Of a stretch of DNA of 5,118 nt, positions 1 through 5,118 are shown piece after piece. The translations under genes were made by a program, and so were the position numbers. The number at the start of each line of letters is the position of its first letter. Position 1 is the stretch's first letter. This DNA is from Chloroflexota bacterium (GTDB lineage: Bacteria > Chloroflexota > UBA5177 > JANWHV01): contig JANWHO010000154.1 in the NCBI GenBank assembly GCA_025450375.1, positions 1 through 5,118 on the forward strand, in the 5' to 3' direction. The notes below the pieces were generated by a model. That model was given only the letters and a program-made list of their open reading frames with translations. It was not told the DNA's origin and did no database searches.

Positions 1-1047
1 CGCCGCGGCCAACCCGAGTAGTTCACGGGCCGAAATCGCCCGTTCCATCCGCGCCGTTCCCGTGTCCTCGATCCGCAGGAGGGTCGCCTCCGCCTCCTCA
101 TCGGCATTGGCCGTGGCGCGGGCCGCCTCCCGTGCGTCCCGCGCCATCTCTACGAGAGCCCGATCGAGACCGTCCAGGTGGGACGCCAGCGGACTCGGGG
201 GTGTCCGCGGCCTAGACTCGGCCAGATCCTCGACAAAGGCTGAAATGTCCTCCAGGCGCGGGAAAAGCAATGGCTCCATCCCTCGGCGCCTCCAGCCCTG
301 TAGCAATGGAGTCAGTTCCTCGCCAGGCATCAGCGCGTAGGCGGGCCGCGCCCGACCGTCAAGCGCTTCTCGGATCGCCCGATAGATCACTCTGAAGTTC
401 GGATCCACCAGGCTGAAACCCACGAACAGGAAGGTCCGGGTGGCCAGCAGGGCATGCAGATAGGCGATCATCGCCCGGTGACGTGTCGCGTATTCCTCGA
501 AGTCGGTGCGGGTGAGCACCATGGTGCGCGGCAAGGAGACACAGCCGTGCAACTTGACCAGGGTCACGCCCCAGGTCTCGTCGATCACCCCCACCTCTCG
601 GTCATCCACGATCGTCGCCGGCGGCACGCCCTGGACGGCGCCGATCGCTTCCTCGGTCAGTTGATCGAAATTGGTGGTGAAGATCACGGGAGCGGTGACG
701 CGGGCGATGGCGCGATGCAGCTTGCCGGACCGCGCCGGCTCGCGCCTGCCGTCCGGGGTGCGGAGGCTGTGGCGCACCTGCTGTTCCAGGGCGGATCGGC
801 CGCCCTCCTCGCTCTCCACGAAATAGTCGGCCACGTCGAGCGGATCAAGGGCCTGTTCAAGTCCCAGCCGCTCACGCAGCGGGGCTACCAGTTCGGCCCA
901 GGTGGGCAATCCGGCGTCGTGCGCCACCCCCGCGCCAAGAAAGAGCACCAGCGATCCATAGCCCGCCTGCTCGCGGAGCAGCGGCACTACATCGGCCGGA
1001 TCGCGGCGCCGATGATCTTTCGTGGTTGACGGGCTTTCTCTGCTCAC
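1..1047 (-). CDS. SIR2-family (SIR2_2-like) NAD-binding protein, 3' end cut off by window edge
   Basis: The frame stays open for 349 codons from a GTG at 1047 to the window edge, so the C-terminus is missing. The translation shows the SIR2 core in order: nucleotide-binding FLGAGVAHDAGLPTW (residues 36-50), TTNFDQL (124-130, with the conserved Asn126), VKLHG (164-168, with catalytic His167) and FVGFSLVDPNF (208-218). This is the pattern of the SIR2_2 type, whose members bind NAD+ and either deacylate proteins or hydrolyse NAD+, the latter often in anti-phage defence. No zinc-binding cysteine cluster of classical sirtuins is visible. The Ser usually found in GAGVS is Ala42. Residues about 285-349 are rich in Ala, Arg and Glu and look helical. 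No signal peptide or membrane segment is seen, so it is probably cytosolic. The GTG overlaps the upstream gene's TGA by four bases (GTGA), implying translational coupling; a GGAGG lies 13 bases upstream, rather far. An internal GTG at codon 21 is the alternative start. The family call is firm; the reaction and the biological role are not determined. Confidence 0.85.
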   Translation of the reverse strand, partial: MSRESPSTTKDHRRRDPADVVPLLREQAGYGSLVLFLGAGVAHDAGLPTWAELVAPLRERLGLEQALDPLDVADYFVESEEGGRSALEQQVRHSLRTPDGRREPARSGKLHRAIARVTAPVIFTTNFDQLTEEAIGAVQGVPPATIVDDREVGVIDETWGVTLVKLHGCVSLPRTMVLTRTDFEEYATRHRAMIAYLHALLATRTFLFVGFSLVDPNFRVIYRAIREALDGRARPAYALMPGEELTPLLQGWRRRGMEPLLFPRLEDISAFVEDLAESRPRTPPSPLASHLDGLDRALVEMARDAREAARATANADEEAEATLLRIEDTGTARMERAISARELLGLAAA

Positions 1048-2219
1048 CTGGGCTGCCGCGCCTCCAGACCATCACGCGTATCTTGCAACCGGCAGCGCAC
1101 AAGCTGCAACTGGCCGGCCTCGATGGCTGATTCCGCGCCGACCTTGACCTCGATCTCCCCATTGAGATGTACTTTATCGTTGCAGCGTCCGGTCTGGGGA
1201 TCATACACTGGTGCCCCGGCTGGGTTGTTGCCGTCGAGCCAGGCGACGCATTGGAGTGCCAGGTCGCGATAATGGGCCTTCTCGGTGGCGCGGTATAACT
1301 GCTCCAGGCCCAGGGCCAGCGGGGAAATATCGAAGACGGACTGGGGATCCCGCTTGGATGGATAGGCATGGTAGAAGCCGCCCTGGATCACGGGCTCGGC
1401 CAGACGCCGCACGGTCTCCTGGCAGGCCACGAGATATTCGGGCCGGCTCAGCAGGCGCCCGGCGCGCGCGACCGCCGCCAACTGGTAGTAGCCGTAAAAC
1501 TCCACCTCATCCTTGCCGCATGCGTCGCGAAAATAGTCCGATCCGGCCCCGAGTATGGCGTCGCACATGTCAGTAATCCATTGCTGGAGTCCTCGTTCGG
1601 GCTGAGTCTCGTAGATGTCCATCACCGTCAGCGCGTAGGCTGCTACGTATTTCAGGTTGCCGGTCGGCGGGAAAAGCGTGGTCCAGAACCGTTGCAGGTA
1701 TGCCTCGTCACCCAGCACCCTCCAGGCCGTCGCGTAGGCTTGTAGCGCACGCACGGTCCATGGCTCACCGCCGAGGTAGGAGGTTTTCCCATTCCCGCTT
1801 CGAGTCCCATCCTCATCGAGGATGAAGTTGAGGAGGCGCGGGTCGCGCTCACTCTGCATATAGACGACGAAGCGGAGCCACTCACAGCCAAGGCGGAGCG
1901 CGGTCGCCGATTCCGACCGCTCGTAGACGCGCAAGGCAAGGTCCGCCGCCCGCGCCACATCGTCGATACAGGCGATGCCCTCGAAGCCCTGGTCGTCCGC
2001 CGGGTAGACCTCGATAGCCGGCGCGATCTCGTGCAGAACGGCCTCGGGCGAACCGGCCAGGAGTTTTCCGTAGACGCGCACGTACGCGGTTCGCGGGCCC
2101 GCCGACGGCAGGTAGCCGGTCAACCGCTGAAGGTGGCGCAGAACGCCGGGCGTATCATCTAGAGAGCCCGCCGGCGGAACCGGGACCGTGTAGGTCAAGT
2201 CATTGCTAAGCTGGTTCAC
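1044..2219 (-). CDS. (alpha/alpha)6 six-hairpin glycosidase-like protein
   Basis: This encodes 391 residues, read from a GTG preceded by a near-ideal AAAGGAG five bases upstream. An in-frame ATG at 2276 would add 19 residues but has no ribosome binding site. The protein is made of repeated amphipathic helices with conserved aromatic and acidic turns, as in six-hairpin glycosidase toroids. Recognisable blocks (numbered from the GTG) are CIDDVARAA (84-92), NFILDEDG (131-138), SYLGGEPWTVRAL (147-159), VEFYGYYQLA (239-248), WLDGNNPAG...YDPQTGRCND (about 327-348) and GAESAIEAG (361-369). These resemble the helical carbohydrate-active domain sometimes linked to glycosyltransferases; that link is from memory, not a search. 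No signal peptide is seen, so an intracellular sugar or glycan role is likely. I cannot assign the substrate, the catalytic acids or a GH family number. It is the first gene of the leftward unit and overlaps the SIR2 gene by four bases, so the two are probably made together. It could also be a non-catalytic carbohydrate-binding scaffold. Confidence 0.8.
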   Translation of the reverse strand: MNQLSNDLTYTVPVPPAGSLDDTPGVLRHLQRLTGYLPSAGPRTAYVRVYGKLLAGSPEAVLHEIAPAIEVYPADDQGFEGIACIDDVARAADLALRVYERSESATALRLGCEWLRFVVYMQSERDPRLLNFILDEDGTRSGNGKTSYLGGEPWTVRALQAYATAWRVLGDEAYLQRFWTTLFPPTGNLKYVAAYALTVMDIYETQPERGLQQWITDMCDAILGAGSDYFRDACGKDEVEFYGYYQLAAVARAGRLLSRPEYLVACQETVRRLAEPVIQGGFYHAYPSKRDPQSVFDISPLALGLEQLYRATEKAHYRDLALQCVAWLDGNNPAGAPVYDPQTGRCNDKVHLNGEIEVKVGAESAIEAGQLQLVRCRLQDTRDGLEARQPR

Positions 2220-2224
2220 AATTT

Positions 2225-2231
2225 CTCCTTT
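2225..2231 (-). promoter_or_regulatory. Shine-Dalgarno AAAGGAG deciding the GTG start at 2219
   Basis: On the minus strand the sequence reads AAAGGAG, then AAATT, then GTG. The five-base spacing is ideal. It lies inside the longer frame that begins at ATG 2276, which has no purine-rich site upstream. The GTG is therefore the better start for the six-hairpin protein. The ATG at 2237 (residue 14 of the longer frame) has only a weak AGGA upstream. Confidence 0.75.
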
Positions 2232-2294
2232 AATCATTTCTGCATCCTGTTCACACACTGGTGCGGCAATTCTCATGTTGGTGGGTCTAGCAGA

Positions 2295-2325
2295 GACATA
2301 CTTCAGCCAATTGGCTTATTGTCAA
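2295..2325 (-). promoter_or_regulatory. Putative sigma-70-type promoter for the leftward six-hairpin/SIR2 unit
   Basis: The minus strand has a perfect TTGACA -35 box (plus-strand 2320-2325). After a 19-base spacer comes TATGTC (plus-strand 2295-2300), a weak -10 box matching only the first three consensus bases. Transcription from here would give a leader of roughly 70 bases before the GTG at 2219. The perfect -35 is persuasive; the poor -10 and long spacer would suit a regulated promoter needing an activator or distorted by a bound regulator. A chance match is possible. Confidence 0.4.
2305..2316. promoter_or_regulatory. 12-base perfect palindrome AGCCAATTGGCT, candidate operator
   Basis: The sequence AGCCAATTGGCT equals its own reverse complement over all 12 bases. 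It sits entirely inside the spacer between the putative -35 and -10 boxes of the leftward promoter, the classical position for a repressor that blocks RNA polymerase. No regulator gene is in the window, so the binding protein is unknown. Confidence 0.45.
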
Positions 2326-2555
2326 GCCGGCAGCGTACTAAGCCTATGCTCCGAAGAGCACGCACACTGACGTCCGGCCGCGTTTTCGGCCAACCGTCCG
2401 CCACGAGGATTGGCGGGTCCTGCCGGCCAGGGGGCCGCGTGGCCCACCTAGCGCGGGCTAGTACTGGCGGTCGCCCTCGTCCCTTCGTTTGGCTGATGTG
2501 AGCACGGCGACCCAACCCCAGACTGTACTCAGGTGAAGCTTCTCTATGGGTAATT

Positions 2556-2570
2556 CGCCAATGGTTGGCG
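2556..2570. repeat. Inverted repeat CGCCAA-TGG-TTGGCG upstream of the oxidoreductase gene
   Basis: A perfect 6-base inverted repeat with a 3-base centre lies nine bases upstream of the AGGGGGG ribosome binding site. Its core half-sites, GCCAA and TTGGC, match those of the palindrome at 2305-2316. It may be a second operator for the same regulator or, as RNA, a small hairpin near the ribosome binding site. Confidence 0.45.
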
Positions 2571-2579
2571 CCTGTTCCG

Positions 2580-2586
2580 AGGGGGG
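2580..2586 (+). promoter_or_regulatory. Shine-Dalgarno AGGGGGG for the oxidoreductase
   Basis: AGGGGGG lies six bases upstream of the ATG at 2593 and supports that start. No competing in-frame start with a better site is visible upstream. Confidence 0.65.
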
Positions 2587-2592
2587 ACCATC

Positions 2593-4956
2593 ATGCGGGA
2601 GACCCGAGACAGCGTGGAAGACATCTGGGGGGCGCGCACCCCATACGCGGGCGCTTGGCCCGCGCGGGTGGACGAGCGAGTAGTCGAGGAGCCGGATCGC
2701 TGGGTACCCAGTACATGCGTTCTCTGTTCCAACGGCTGTGGCATGGACATCGGCGTGAAGGATGGGCGAATCGTGGGGGTACGAGGTCGCGCCACCGATA
2801 TCGCCAATCGTGGCCGGCTGGGACCGAAGGGACTGCACGGCTGGGAAGCGAACAACAGTCCCGACCGACTGACCCAGCCGCTCATCCGCCGCGGCGGCAA
2901 GCTGGAGCCCGCCAGTTGGGATGAGGCCATGGACCTGCTGGTCCGGCGCTCCAGGGAGTTGATCGCGCGCCATACCAGCTTGAGCATCGGCGTCTATTCG
3001 ACGGGGCAACTCTTCATTGAGGAGTATTATGCCCTGGCCCTGATCGCGAAGGCGGGGCTACGGACTCCCCACACGGACGGGAACACGCGGCTCTGTACCT
3101 CGACCGCGGCGGCGGCCTTGATGGAATCATTCGGTACCGACGGCCAGCCCGCCTCCTACCGGGACATCGACCAGACGGATGCCCTGTTCCATATTGGTCA
3201 TAATGTCTCCTCGCAGCAGACCGTGCTCTGGGCCCGCATCCTCGATCGCCGTCGCGGCCCCAATCCGCCCAAGCTCATCGTCGTTGATCCCCGCGCCACG
3301 GTGACCGCGAAGGAAGCGGATATCCACCTGGCCCCTCGGCTCGCGACCAATGTTGCACTGATGAATGGCCTGCTCCACCTGCTGATCAAGGCCGGTCACC
3401 TGGATCAAAGCTACATCCAGGCGCATACCGTAGGGTTCGAGGCGCTGGAGCGGACGGTTGCCGGGTGGCCGCCCGATCGCGTGGAGTTGGTAACCGGTGT
3501 CCCGGTACGGCAGCTCACCGCGGCGGCGGAGATCCTCGGCACGGCGCCCACCCTGGTCTCCACCGTACTGCAAGGGGTCTATCAGTCGAATCAGGCCACC
3601 GCCGCCGCCATCCAGGTGAATAATCTGCATCTGATCCGCGGGCTGATCGGGAAACCGGGATCCGGCATCTTGCAAATGAACGGCCAGCCCACCTCGCAGA
3701 ATACGCGGGAATGTGGCGACAACGGCGCAATGGCCGGATTCCGCAACTACCAAAACCCCAACCATGTTGCCGATCTGGCGCGAGTGTGGAATGTGGATCC
3801 GGCAAGCTTGCCCGATCGGGGCACGCACGCGAGGCAAATCTTCCATTATGCCGAACAAGGCTCGATCAAGATGCTCTGGGTTATCGCCACCAATCCTCTC
3901 GTGTCGCTTCCCGATTTGGGGCGTATTCGCCGCATCCTGGAGCAAGAGGATCTTTTCGTCGTGGTGCAGGATGCGTTCATGACTGAAACCGCCGCGGTGG
4001 CCGATCTGGTGCTCCCCGTCGCGCTGTGGGGTGAGAAGACGGGAACCTTCACCAATACCGACCGCACCGTGCATATTTCGTACAAGGCCGTCGATCCGCC
4101 CGGCGAGGCGCGGTCCGATTTCGACGTTCTGCTCGACTATGCCCGGCGCATGGATTTCCGCGACAAGGATGGCGGACCGCTGGTCAAGTGGTCCGATCCA
4201 GAGAGTACGTTCGAAGCCTGGAAGGAGTGTTCGCGCGGGCGTCCCTGCGACTATACAGGCTTGAGCTATGCCAAGCTCAGCCAAGGTACCGGCATCCGCT
4301 GGCCCTGCAATGAGCAGTATCCAGACGGTGCCGAGCGGCTCTACGCCGACGGCCTGTTCAACACCAGCGCCGACTACTGCGAGACCTATGGTCATGATCT
4401 GGTGACCGGGGCAGCCGTGACGGCCGAGCAGTACGTGGATCCCCAGGGCAAGGCGTTCCTCAGGCCCGCCGACTACCAGCCGCCGCTGGAAGCCCCGGAC
4501 GAGGAGTATCCGCTCTGGCTGACTACCGGCCGGGACGTCTATCACTTCCACACTCGGACCAAGACCGCGCGAGCCAGGGCCTTGCATGACGCGGCCCCCG
4601 AGGGCTACGTGCAAATCGCGGAAGAGGATGCCCGCCGTCACGGGATCGTCGCCGGCGACATGGTCGAGATTACCTCGCGGCGCGGTACCGTGCTGGAGCC
4701 GGCGCGGATCGGTGACATCGCCCCCGGCGTCGTCTTTATCCCCTTCCACTACGGGTATTGGGATCATCCGGATCGAGCGCGCGCGGCGAATGAACTGGCG
4801 ATCACGGGGTGGGATCCGGTGAGCAAACAGCCCCTGTTCAAGTATGCGGCCGCGCGGATTCGGAAGACCCCGGCGGACACGCCCGCACGACGGATAGGCA
4901 AAGCTCTGCAACAGGCCGGCGAGAAGGTCAAGGAACTCGTGATAGGGGAGGTCTGA
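2593..4956 (+). CDS. Molybdopterin (Mo-bisPGD) oxidoreductase, assimilatory nitrate reductase/formate dehydrogenase-like
   Basis: This is a complete 787-residue protein of the DMSO reductase superfamily, close in length to NasA, NapA and FdhF catalytic subunits. Domains in order are: an N-terminal [4Fe-4S] module with CVLCSNGC (Cys42, 45, 49); the molybdopterin core (about 90-520), with NTRLCTSTAA placing Cys168 where these enzymes ligate Mo; and the C-terminal dinucleotide-binding domain (about 640-757), with LTTGRDVYHFHTRT (642-655) and ELAITGWDP (734-742). Other family signatures are VLWARILDRR (211-220), VDPRATVTAKEADIHL (231-246), FMTETAAVADLVLP (462-475) and WGEKTGTFTNTDR (479-491). The fourth iron-sulphur cysteine, usually LCxKG, is Gly77 in RLGPKG, while Lys79 is kept. 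No twin-arginine signal is seen at the N-terminus, so the enzyme is cytoplasmic. Family knowledge points to two-electron oxo transfer (nitrate reduction) or formate oxidation; sequence alone does not decide between them. No transporter, nitrite reductase or flavoprotein partner is in the window. It is followed one base later by a small gene in the same unit. Confidence 0.93.
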   Translation: MRETRDSVEDIWGARTPYAGAWPARVDERVVEEPDRWVPSTCVLCSNGCGMDIGVKDGRIVGVRGRATDIANRGRLGPKGLHGWEANNSPDRLTQPLIRRGGKLEPASWDEAMDLLVRRSRELIARHTSLSIGVYSTGQLFIEEYYALALIAKAGLRTPHTDGNTRLCTSTAAAALMESFGTDGQPASYRDIDQTDALFHIGHNVSSQQTVLWARILDRRRGPNPPKLIVVDPRATVTAKEADIHLAPRLATNVALMNGLLHLLIKAGHLDQSYIQAHTVGFEALERTVAGWPPDRVELVTGVPVRQLTAAAEILGTAPTLVSTVLQGVYQSNQATAAAIQVNNLHLIRGLIGKPGSGILQMNGQPTSQNTRECGDNGAMAGFRNYQNPNHVADLARVWNVDPASLPDRGTHARQIFHYAEQGSIKMLWVIATNPLVSLPDLGRIRRILEQEDLFVVVQDAFMTETAAVADLVLPVALWGEKTGTFTNTDRTVHISYKAVDPPGEARSDFDVLLDYARRMDFRDKDGGPLVKWSDPESTFEAWKECSRGRPCDYTGLSYAKLSQGTGIRWPCNEQYPDGAERLYADGLFNTSADYCETYGHDLVTGAAVTAEQYVDPQGKAFLRPADYQPPLEAPDEEYPLWLTTGRDVYHFHTRTKTARARALHDAAPEGYVQIAEEDARRHGIVAGDMVEITSRRGTVLEPARIGDIAPGVVFIPFHYGYWDHPDRARAANELAITGWDPVSKQPLFKYAAARIRKTPADTPARRIGKALQQAGEKVKELVIGEV
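4945..4952 (+). promoter_or_regulatory. Shine-Dalgarno GGGGAGGT for the downstream small gene
   Basis: GGGGAGGT overlaps the last codons of the oxidoreductase; its GGAGG core (4947-4951) ends six bases before the ATG at 4958. This strong, well-spaced site supports the downstream frame as a real gene and suggests co-translation with the oxidoreductase. Confidence 0.7.
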
Positions 4957-4957
4957 G

Positions 4958-5118
4958 ATGTACGTTGGCGGCTATCTTGGCGTTCTCCAGGACAGCGAGC
5001 AGCAGCTTGCCGTCTCCTTCATGCTGGTCGCCAGCCGGCACCCAGCGGAACCCGAGGTGCTCGCGATCGCCCCAGTGCTTGCCGCCTGGTCGCGCGAGCA
5101 CGCGCTGCGGCTCCAGCC
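4958..5118 (+). CDS. Small, probably helical protein of unknown function, 3' end cut off by window edge
   Basis: Only the first 53 residues are present, beginning MYVGGYLGVLQDSEQQLA. The frame stays open to the right edge. The start follows the oxidoreductase TGA by one base and has a strong ribosome binding site, so the two genes are surely one transcription unit. The visible part reads as two amphipathic helices: residues about 9-28, and 32-53 after a HPAEPE turn. They carry spaced Glu, His and Trp (E14, H28, E31, E47, H48), which could suit a ferritin-like or other four-helix bundle, but too little is present to tell. From memory, similar small helical proteins accompany this type of molybdenum oxidoreductase in actinobacteria. 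That suggests an accessory, electron-transfer or maturation role; this is inference without a search. Confidence 0.7.
   Translation, partial: MYVGGYLGVLQDSEQQLAVSFMLVASRHPAEPEVLAIAPVLAAWSREHALRLQ

Larger units (their letters stand above)
2220..2592. other. Divergent intergenic region without a credible gene
   Basis: This 373-base region separates the two divergent units. Nearest the leftward gene it holds the putative promoter and the 12-base palindrome. Nearest the rightward gene it holds an inverted repeat at 2556-2570 and the AGGGGGG ribosome binding site. The middle (about 2340-2540) contains only weak hairpins, such as GGCCG/CGGCC at 2376-2391 and CTAGC/GCTAG at 2448-2461, neither followed by a T run. 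I found no convincing plus-strand promoter: TTGTCA at 2319-2324 followed by TATGCT at 2345-2350 has a 20-base spacer and is weak. Short open frames here start at TTG, lack ribosome binding sites and encode Arg/Pro-rich sequence typical of non-coding GC-rich DNA. Confidence 0.6.

Noticed and set aside
454..1029. A 191-codon plus-strand open frame at the left.
   Set aside because: It lies opposite the SIR2 gene, whose motifs are clear on the other strand; the plus-strand translation has no recognisable motif.
1201..2264. A near-identical 14-base match (tcatacactggtgc at 1201-1214, tcacacactggtgc at 2251-2264), 1050 bases apart.
   Set aside because: The first copy encodes an APVYD stretch in the six-hairpin gene and the second lies in its leader. 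There are no further copies or flanking structure, so chance is likeliest.
2376..2391. GGCCG-CGTTTT-CGGCC hairpin as a possible terminator.
   Set aside because: The stem is only five pairs and the T run is in the loop, not after the stem; neither neighbouring gene ends here, as both are transcribed away from it.
2448..2461. CTAGC-GCGG-GCTAG inverted repeat.
   Set aside because: Five pairs, no extension, no following T run and no link to a promoter or gene end; compatible with chance.
2303..2515. Short overlapping open frames on both strands in the intergenic region.
   Set aside because: Both need TTG starts, neither has a ribosome binding site, and the translations are Arg/Pro-rich and featureless.
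3127..4911. A 594-codon open frame on the minus strand opposite the oxidoreductase.
   Set aside because: It is antisense to a gene with unmistakable family motifs. Its translation is low-complexity, rich in Gly, Arg, His and Ile, with no recognisable domain. Long antisense frames are common opposite GC-rich genes.
1..5118. CRISPR arrays, tRNA or rRNA genes, insertion sequences, attachment sites.
   Set aside because: No spaced direct repeats, cloverleaf-like sequence, transposase motif or terminal inverted repeats were seen on either strand.

Overview
The window is GC-rich bacterial DNA (roughly 60-65% GC by eye) with GTG starts, strong Shine-Dalgarno sequences and tightly packed genes. No taxonomic marker is present. 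Codon use and the character of the proteins would fit a high-GC lineage such as Chloroflexota/Thermomicrobia or Actinomycetota, but that is an impression, not a determination.

The layout is two divergent transcription units around a 373-base intergenic region (2220-2592). The left unit runs leftwards on the minus strand. It starts with a soluble (alpha/alpha)6 'six-hairpin' glycosidase-like protein (1044-2219). This is followed, with a 4-base GTGA overlap, by a SIR2-family NAD-binding protein (1-1047) that is cut off by the left edge. The SIR2 gene never meets a stop codon inside the window, so it is easily missed by simple ORF calling. Its translation nevertheless carries every core SIR2 motif: GAG, TTNFD, KLHG, and a GFSxxDPN-type C-terminal motif.

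The right unit runs rightwards. It encodes a 787-residue cytoplasmic molybdopterin (Mo-bisPGD) oxidoreductase of the assimilatory nitrate reductase/formate dehydrogenase type (2593-4956). One base later begins a small, probably helical protein of unknown function (4958 onwards), cut off by the right edge. The oxidoreductase keeps three of the four usual [4Fe-4S] cysteines; the fourth position is glycine.

The intergenic region holds a plausible minus-strand promoter with a perfect TTGACA -35 box. A perfect 12-base palindrome (AGCCAATTGGCT) lies between its -35 and -10 boxes, where a repressor would bind. A second inverted repeat built on the same GCCAA/TTGGC half-site lies just upstream of the oxidoreductase ribosome binding site. 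This raises the possibility of one regulator controlling both directions.

The most interesting element is the SIR2 gene translationally coupled to a glycosidase-like gene. SIR2-fold NADases are common effectors in anti-phage defence, but this partner is not one I recognise from any described system. With the SIR2 C-terminus and everything to its left missing, a defence role is only a hypothesis.
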